A stretch of DNA of 11,536 bases, from assembly GCA_903844585.1 (NCBI GenBank), contig CAIMUD010000208.1, forward strand, positions 1-11,536. Direction: 5' to 3'. This document shows positions 7,244 to 11,536 of the stretch, piece after piece. The stretch comes from an uncultured Actinomycetes bacterium. GTDB taxonomy: Bacteria; Actinomycetota; Actinomycetes; Nanopelagicales; Nanopelagicaceae. The position numbers and the translations under genes are program-made. Below the pieces are notes generated by a model. It was not told the DNA's origin, did no database searches, and was given only the letters and a program-made list of their open reading frames with translations. Within the stretch, counting starts at the first letter, position 1; each line of letters begins with the position of its first letter.

Positions 7244-8374
7244 TTATTTAATTTCCCCGCACGGATTTTCATCGGCGGTGCGAGTCTTGAACTTATCGAC
7301 TATTACAGGGGCTCCAGACTTTGTTGAATTTGATTTTGAAGAGCTAGCTGACGGAGAAGGAGTCACTTCATCCACGATTGGTAGATCATCGCGAAGCCTT
7401 TGCCAGAGCTCTGTTGTGAGCGCTTCATCCCAAACAACTACAGAACCAACTCCGGGCACGTTTCCATTGGCGTTAGATAAAGGAACGGTGAGAGTTCGCA
7501 CATTGCCTGAAGCAAGGCTTCGCATTTGCTTGCCTAAATCTAACAAGTCACGTGAATTTAACTGTGAGTCCATGGTCACACTTGCAAGTGAAGCGTTTAT
7601 AAAGTTGACCATTTTGATTGGATTCAGGAGAACTCCAGAACTTGTAGCTTTGCGCAACACTGAGCTCATAAATTGTTGCTGTCGTTGCATTCGACCAATA
7701 TCTCCACGCCCATCAAAATCACGAGTTCGGACATATTTAAGAGCTTCAATTCCACCGAGAGTGTGAACACCAGCAGTCATAACAAGGTGGCTCTTCGGAT
7801 CATCGATATCAACTTTTGAACAAACATCGATCCCGCCCAGTGCGTCGACCATGCCGGCAAAACCTGCAAAACTGATTTCCACGTAATGATCAATCTTTAA
7901 ATTAGTTTTAGCTTCGATGGTTCGAATTAGAAGCGGCGCTCCACCGTAGGCAAATGCTGCGTTAAGTTTTGCCTGACTTTCTGTAACAATTTTATTTTTA
8001 TTAGCGCTACTCACGTGTTCTGGGAGAGTTACAAGTGAATCTCGCGGAAGCGAAATTAAATAAACGCGATCTCGTGACTTACTGATGTGTACCAGCAACA
8101 TCGTGTCAGAGCGTCCACCTGCTGCGGTTGCAGTTGTTCCAACTCGAAGTGCGCGCATTTGTTCTTTGGTAAGACCCTCACGAGTATCGGACCCGACTAG
8201 TAAATAATTTAGCGCTTGCGAAGTTTTTTCAGGGCGATTCGTTAGCCCATTAAACACATCAATGCGAGCGATTTTTCCACTTACCTGGCCCAGGCCAAGC
8301 CAAGAGGTCGAAGCAATTACAACAACTGCCACGGACAGTGATGTAATTATTCGAATAGCTCGAGTCGATTTCAC
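7244..8374 (-). CDS. LytR-CpsA-Psr (LCP) family cell-wall glycopolymer ligase
   Basis: A 376-residue membrane-anchored protein. A short basic N-terminus is followed by one transmembrane helix at about 8-28, then an extracellular LCP domain: NYLLVGSDTR at 56-65, GRSDTMLLVHIS at 87-98, LISLPRDS at 106-113, LNAAFAYGG at 137-145, and YVRTRDFDGRGDIGRMQRQQ at 214-233. The Arg and Asp residues of these motifs bind the lipid pyrophosphate. A Ser/Thr/Lys-rich linker (339-355) leads to a short tail ending DENPCGEIK. The family transfers undecaprenyl-linked polymers (teichoic acids, capsule, arabinogalactan) to peptidoglycan. The start is GTG 8374, with TAGGCT exactly six bases upstream and no SD. Its position between ugd and the export genes suggests that it attaches the polymer made here; the polymer itself is unknown. 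Confidence 0.94.
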   Translation of the reverse strand: MKSTRAIRIITSLSVAVVVIASTSWLGLGQVSGKIARIDVFNGLTNRPEKTSQALNYLLVGSDTREGLTKEQMRALRVGTTATAAGGRSDTMLLVHISKSRDRVYLISLPRDSLVTLPEHVSSANKNKIVTESQAKLNAAFAYGGAPLLIRTIEAKTNLKIDHYVEISFAGFAGMVDALGGIDVCSKVDIDDPKSHLVMTAGVHTLGGIEALKYVRTRDFDGRGDIGRMQRQQQFMSSVLRKATSSGVLLNPIKMVNFINASLASVTMDSQLNSRDLLDLGKQMRSLASGNVRTLTVPLSNANGNVPGVGSVVVWDEALTTELWQRLRDDLPIVDEVTPSPSASSSKSNSTKSGAPVIVDKFKTRTADENPCGEIK

Positions 8375-8380
8375 GTGCGA

Positions 8381-8386
8381 AGCCTA
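8381..8386 (-). promoter_or_regulatory. Predicted -10 element of the LCP gene (leaderless)
   Basis: The minus strand reads TAGGCT, then six bases, then the GTG at 8374, so the start codon coincides with the expected +1. The context lacks an SD. Confidence 0.5.
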
Positions 8387-8395
8387 CTTGCACGG

Positions 8396-8401
8396 TAGCG
8401 T
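8396..8401 (+). promoter_or_regulatory. Possible -10 element of the glycosyltransferase operon
   Basis: TAGCGT, nine bases before the ATG at 8411, divergent from the LCP -10 nine bases away. If used, transcription would begin just before the ATG and exclude most of the GGAGG, so SD and promoter are competing readings. Confidence 0.3.
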
Positions 8402-8406
8402 GGAGG
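8402..8406 (+). promoter_or_regulatory. Shine-Dalgarno-like GGAGG of the glycosyltransferase
   Basis: GGAGG is followed by TGTT and the ATG at 8411. The spacing is slightly short but usable. It functions only if transcription starts upstream of it, that is, within the 5' end of the divergent LCP gene. Confidence 0.5.
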
Positions 8407-8410
8407 TGTT

Positions 8411-9403
8411 ATGACGACTCCAACAAATTCGTTATCTGCCTCACCGGCGATTAGCGTAATCCTGCCGGTGCTCAACGAGGAGCACCATCTTGCAGAAGCC
8501 GTTGAAGCAATCCTTTCTCAGGATTATCTCGGAACCTTTGAAATCATTTTGGCGCTTGGCCCATCCAAAGACAGTAGTAATGAAATAGCTTCCGATCTTT
8601 CAGCTCGTGATGCTCGAGTTGTTTTAGTCTCAAATCCAACAGGAAGAACTGCAGCAGGATTAAATGCTGCGCTAATGAAGTCCAAGAATGAAATTATTGT
8701 GCGCGTAGATGGCCACGCGAAAGTACCTTTAAATTACTTATCTCTAGTTGTAGAGATCTTGAAAAAAACTGGCGCTGTAAATGTCGGCGGTGTAATGGCA
8801 GCCGTCGGCGTTAGTAAATTTGAAAAAGCTGTGGCTGGTGCAATGCGAAGCCCACTTGGAGTTGGCGCTTCCAAGTTTCATACCGGCGGAGCAGCAGGTG
8901 AAGTAGATACGGTCTATTTAGGTGCATTCATTCGAAGCGCACTTGTCGATGTTGGAGGATTCGATGAGCGATTTATTCGCGCCCAAGATTGGGAGCTAAA
9001 TCATCGGTTAAAGGAGAAAGGCGGATTGATTTACTTCGATCCTCGCCTGGAAGTTACTTACCGTCCGAGGCCAAATTTAAAGAAATTGGCTAAGCAATAT
9101 TTTGAATATGGAAGATGGCGAAGAGTTGTATCGCGAAGGCATCAAGGAACGATAAATTATCGCTATTTGGCACCTCCACTAACAGTATTGGGATTTACTA
9201 CTTCTTTGATATGCGGTTTGTTCATATACCCACTTCTTTTTATCCCTGCATGCATTTATGCTGCTTTTATTATTTTGGGTGCGCTCTCAATATCTAGAAG
9301 TCCTATTGAATATTTCTTGTTATTGGCGATTTTGCCTGCAATGCATTTTTCGTGGGGCGCGGGATTTATTACTTCCCCACGTTCAATTGTGCCGATGGGG
9401 TAG
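8411..9403 (+). CDS. Membrane-anchored GT2 glycosyltransferase (ExoA-like)
   Basis: A 330-residue protein. An N-terminal GT-A fold catalytic domain begins ISVILPVLNEEHHLAEAV (14-31). VRVDGHAKVP at 97-106 holds the sugar-nucleotide/metal Asp100, in a D-x-H form rather than DXD, a form I associate with ExoA-like enzymes. GGFDERFIRAQDWELNHRL at 182-200 contains the catalytic-base region, and RPRPNLKKLAKQYFEYGRWR at 218-237 is an amphipathic segment typical of membrane-associated GT2. Hydrophobic segments at about 253-275, 276-293 and 299-320 anchor it. It probably adds a sugar to a lipid-linked chain at the cytoplasmic face. Donor and acceptor cannot be read from the sequence. It is the first gene of the plus-strand operon, 11 bases before the ABC permease. 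Confidence 0.9.
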   Translation: MTTPTNSLSASPAISVILPVLNEEHHLAEAVEAILSQDYLGTFEIILALGPSKDSSNEIASDLSARDARVVLVSNPTGRTAAGLNAALMKSKNEIIVRVDGHAKVPLNYLSLVVEILKKTGAVNVGGVMAAVGVSKFEKAVAGAMRSPLGVGASKFHTGGAAGEVDTVYLGAFIRSALVDVGGFDERFIRAQDWELNHRLKEKGGLIYFDPRLEVTYRPRPNLKKLAKQYFEYGRWRRVVSRRHQGTINYRYLAPPLTVLGFTTSLICGLFIYPLLFIPACIYAAFIILGALSISRSPIEYFLLLAILPAMHFSWGAGFITSPRSIVPMG

Positions 9404-9406
9404 CCT
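9401..9406 (+). promoter_or_regulatory. Possible internal -10 element for the ABC permease
   Basis: TAGCCT begins with the glycosyltransferase's own TAG stop codon and lies eight bases before the permease ATG at 9415. No SD precedes that ATG. The match may be chance because a TAG stop already supplies two of the three fixed bases. Confidence 0.25.
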
Positions 9407-9414
9407 TTACCTAT

Positions 9415-10242
9415 ATGAGTACGCAAGTAACTATTTACGAACCTTTTCGTGCAGGCCTACCGCCTCTCCGTGCTTACTTTCGCCAACTTTGGTCTCGCCG
9501 TACCTTTATTTCTGAATTTGCACGCGCAGAACTCCGTGAACAAAATTTCGATTCAGTATTTGGACAGCTTTGGCTAATTCTTAACCCACTTTTACTTTCA
9601 GGAGTTTACTTCCTGCTTATTTATATAATTCGCGGAAGCAGTGATTCGACTAGGTATGCCCATTTGACTGCCAGTCTCTTTCTCTTCTACATGATCGGCA
9701 ATAGTTTGAGTGGGGGAGTAAAATCAATCACTTCGGGTCAGCGGCTGATTATGAACACCGCTTTTCCGCGCATCATGTTGCCAATTTCTGCGACCGTTGT
9801 TGCGCTATTTAAGTTCATACCAACTCTCGCTGTTTTCTTCATACTTCGCGCATTGGTTGGGCTGCCATATTCATGGCAAATGTTTTGGGCTATTCCAGTT
9901 TTCCTAGTTGCGCTCTTGATGAGTCTCGGAATGGCAATTACGATTTCATGTATCAACGTTTATTTTCGCGACATTTCAAATTTCTTGCCTTATATAACTA
10001 GAAGCCTTCTTTACCTCTCTCCAATCCTTTTCGAAGCGACCACTCTCTCCCCGAAGATAAGGAAATTTGAGACCTTTAATCCGCTATTTTCACTTATAGA
10101 TTCTTGGTCTCGCGCAGTCGTTCATGCAAGTGCCCCCGATATGAATTCGCTTCTCCAGAGTCTTCTTTGGGCACTGGGAATATTTCTTATTGGAACATAT
10201 TTCTTCCTATCGAGGGAGCGTGATTTCGCTGTCCGCCTCTAA
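9415..10242 (+). CDS. ABC-2 type polysaccharide exporter permease (Wzm/TagG-like)
   Basis: A 275-residue inner-membrane protein. An amphipathic N-terminus (about 20-45, ending RAELREQNFDSVFGQLW) precedes six hydrophobic spans at about 51-72, 83-102, 119-147, 157-183, 193-208 and 247-265. NVYFRDISNFLPYI at 181-194 and YLSPILF at 200-206 are hallmark motifs of polysaccharide/teichoic-acid ABC-2 permeases. A charged end (SRERDFAVRL) finishes the protein. ATG 9415 is preferred over an in-frame ATG at 9352, which would lie inside the glycosyltransferase gene and adds a non-family sequence. It is paired with the ATPase gene overlapping its 3' end. Together they should move a lipid-linked glycan across the membrane. 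Substrate identity is unknown. Confidence 0.92.
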   Translation: MSTQVTIYEPFRAGLPPLRAYFRQLWSRRTFISEFARAELREQNFDSVFGQLWLILNPLLLSGVYFLLIYIIRGSSDSTRYAHLTASLFLFYMIGNSLSGGVKSITSGQRLIMNTAFPRIMLPISATVVALFKFIPTLAVFFILRALVGLPYSWQMFWAIPVFLVALLMSLGMAITISCINVYFRDISNFLPYITRSLLYLSPILFEATTLSPKIRKFETFNPLFSLIDSWSRAVVHASAPDMNSLLQSLLWALGIFLIGTYFFLSRERDFAVRL

Positions 10243-11041
10243 TTCAAACTCTCAGAACAGTATTCATGCAGAACATGGTTTAGCTGTCTCGATCACAAAT
10301 TTGGGTCTTATTTATAAAACTTCTATTTCTAAGCGTCCAACTTTTAAGGCTCGACTTAAAACTATTGGAAAAGGCAAGAAGCACACGCGTCTGGTTAACG
10401 CGATAAGCGATGTGAATATTGATGTTCATTACGGTTCGGTGCTCGGAGTAATTGGATCTAATGGAGCCGGTAAATCTTCGCTTATGCGTGTAATTTCGGG
10501 AATCATTCCTCCTACTCAAGGCAAAGTTGAAGTTCACGGAAGTGTAAGCACCTTACTGGCCCTTGGAGTTGGTTTTAATCCCTCCATGACTGGCCGATCC
10601 AACGTTTACCTTGGTGGGTTAGCTGCCGGAATGTCTCGGGCAGAAATTGATAACCGATTTGATGCAATTGCAGATTTTGCCGAACTCGGAGATGCAATTG
10701 ATGCGCCAATGCGTACATATTCATCAGGAATGTTTGCGCGCCTAGCATTTTCAGTTGCAGCAACAGTAGAACCAGACATTTTAATTATTGACGAAGCACT
10801 TAGCACTGGCGATGCTCGTTTCAAAGAGAAGAGCCTAAATCGAATTAAGGAACTCAGAAGTGCAGACCGAGCTCTCATCTTGGTAAGCCACGCGCTTGCG
10901 ACAATTGAAGAAATCTGTAACGAAGTTCTTTGGTTAGATAAGGGCAAAATTATGATGCGTGGTAAGCCAGAGGAAGTTATTGCCGCGTATAGAGATTTCT
11001 TAAATGTAGGAAAGAGCGCTGCATCAAATGAGGATGTTTAA
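10220..11041 (+). CDS. ABC polysaccharide exporter ATPase (Wzt/TagH-like, without substrate-binding domain)
   Basis: Energises the permease encoded upstream. Numbered from GTG 10220 (273 residues): Walker A GSNGAGKSS at 79-87; the family-typical LGVGFNPSMTGRSNVYL at about 115-131; signature YSSGMFARLAF at 167-177; Walker B DILIIDEAL at 186-194, followed by D198 of STGD; and switch His224 in LVSHA. An insertion-like basic stretch (about 33-57, KTSISKRPTFKARLKTI) before Walker A is usual in this subfamily. The protein ends soon after the core, so it lacks the C-terminal glycan-binding domain found in some Wzt proteins. The start is uncertain: GTG 10220 overlaps the permease by 23 bases and follows AGGGAG very closely, while an ATG at 10190 gives ten more residues. 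Confidence 0.92.
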   Translation: MISLSASNSNSQNSIHAEHGLAVSITNLGLIYKTSISKRPTFKARLKTIGKGKKHTRLVNAISDVNIDVHYGSVLGVIGSNGAGKSSLMRVISGIIPPTQGKVEVHGSVSTLLALGVGFNPSMTGRSNVYLGGLAAGMSRAEIDNRFDAIADFAELGDAIDAPMRTYSSGMFARLAFSVAATVEPDILIIDEALSTGDARFKEKSLNRIKELRSADRALILVSHALATIEEICNEVLWLDKGKIMMRGKPEEVIAAYRDFLNVGKSAASNEDV

Positions 11042-11536
11042 GCCTCTTTTACTTTTAACCTTTGTAGTGATTACGGCGCAAATATCTCCGTCTTTAGCTG
11101 ATCAAGCCCCATCAAACTTTTCCTTCACGGGGTCGGGGTATGGACATGGCGTTGGCTTAAGCCAAATCGGCGGTCGTGCCAAAGCCATTGCAGGTGAAAC
11201 GAGTACTTCAATACTTGGATATTACTTTCCAGGAAGTGCACTTTCTGTTGTAGATGAAAGCCAGTCACTTCGGATAAATATTGGGCATTTATTAACTACC
11301 GCAAGGCTGCGAACTGATTCAGTTGGGGGAGGCGTTAGCGCATACACGGGAAATCTCCTTGAGACTCAGACCGCACAGCCACTTTCAATTCACGCTCCTC
11401 GCCAGATTTTCCAATTGCAATTAATCGGCTCATCTATTGCACTTTCATCTGTTACGGGAAAAATTTCCACTCCGATTGCCACGGAAAAGAGTTTTACTTT
11501 TAGATGGACTGGCACCCGAAACCTCGAAGGTGCACC
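11028..11536 (+). CDS. Secreted SpoIID/LytB-domain protein (5' part; continues beyond window)
   Basis: Partial: 169 codons are visible and the frame is open to the right edge. Residues 1-24 form a signal peptide: RMFK, a hydrophobic core LLLLTFVVIT, and a likely cleavage after SLA before DQ. It is followed at 33-70 by FTGSGYGHGVGLSQIGGRAK and YYFPGS, the GHGxGLSQ...YY.G signature of SpoIID/LytB proteins in the N-terminal arrangement I associate with Actinobacteria. Beyond about residue 75 there is a beta-rich stretch without motifs I recognise. Family members include peptidoglycan glycan-strand lyases and amidase enhancers, so a wall-processing role is likely; the catalytic region is not visible here. 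ATG 11028 overlaps the ATPase gene by 14 bases; ATG 11034 in the same frame is an equal alternative. Neither has a clear SD. Confidence 0.82.
   Translation, partial: MRMFKPLLLLTFVVITAQISPSLADQAPSNFSFTGSGYGHGVGLSQIGGRAKAIAGETSTSILGYYFPGSALSVVDESQSLRINIGHLLTTARLRTDSVGGGVSAYTGNLLETQTAQPLSIHAPRQIFQLQLIGSSIALSSVTGKISTPIATEKSFTFRWTGTRNLEGA

Noticed and set aside
7222..7272. Longer ugd start at 7272.
   Set aside because: It overlaps the LCP 3' end and lies upstream of the likely -10; the Rossmann motif follows directly after ATG 7221.
7278..7766. A 162-codon plus-strand open frame opposite the LCP gene.
   Set aside because: Antisense to well-conserved LCP motifs, with low-complexity composition and no domain.
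9352..9414. Longer permease start at 9352.
   Set aside because: It lies inside the glycosyltransferase gene and adds residues unlike the family; ATG 9415 precedes the usual amphipathic N-terminus.
1..11536. Search for tRNA, rRNA, CRISPR repeats, insertion sequence ends, toxin-antitoxin or phage genes.
   Set aside because: Nothing convincing was seen by eye; every stretch is accounted for by housekeeping or surface-polysaccharide genes.

Overview
The window looks like chromosome from a streamlined, low-to-moderate-GC actinobacterium. The best guess is the freshwater acI group (order Nanopelagicales, Candidatus Planktophila/Nanopelagicus type). Three things point there: actinobacterial acyl-CoA carboxylase genes including a small epsilon subunit; the gene order birA <-> pccB-accE-maf-accA with purK-purE beside birA, which I recall from Mycobacterium and relatives; and a composition visibly lower in GC than most Actinobacteria (not counted), with overlapping or nearly touching genes. 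The taxonomic call is inference. No RNA gene, mobile element or CRISPR array was seen, and there is no gene-free stretch longer than about 40 bases.

Left block (1-3490, minus strand): a four-gene operon in transcription order pccB, accE, maf, accA. It encodes the carboxyltransferase, the epsilon subunit, a Maf nucleotide pyrophosphatase and the biotin carboxylase (accA runs off the left edge). Junctions overlap or nearly touch (TAATG, 1-base gap, ATGA), suggesting translational coupling.

Middle block (about 3509-5907, plus strand): birA, purK, purE. BirA attaches biotin to the carboxylase made by the divergent operon. PurK and PurE perform the two-step carboxylation of AIR in purine synthesis. 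The birA/pccB gap is only 18 bases and contains a symmetric TACGGTA that reads as a -10 element both ways.

Right block (5911-11536): a cell-surface polysaccharide region. On the minus strand are UDP-glucose 6-dehydrogenase (supplies UDP-glucuronate) and an LCP protein (attaches glycopolymers to peptidoglycan). Divergent from the LCP gene, on the plus strand, are a membrane-anchored GT2 glycosyltransferase, a Wzm/TagG-like ABC permease, its Wzt/TagH-like ATPase, and the start of a secreted SpoIID/LytB-domain protein. Together they suggest sugar activation, chain building, ABC-dependent export and wall attachment of a polymer, possibly acidic.

A recurring feature is a TANNNT hexamer 6-9 bases upstream of the start codon of most genes that head a transcription unit (pccB, birA, ugd, LCP, GT) and of purK and the permease. 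Operon-internal genes such as accA and purE instead carry a Shine-Dalgarno sequence. This suggests extensive leaderless transcription. The window holds well-known families; I do not see a clearly new system, and the promoter architecture and polysaccharide cassette are the parts most worth a second look.
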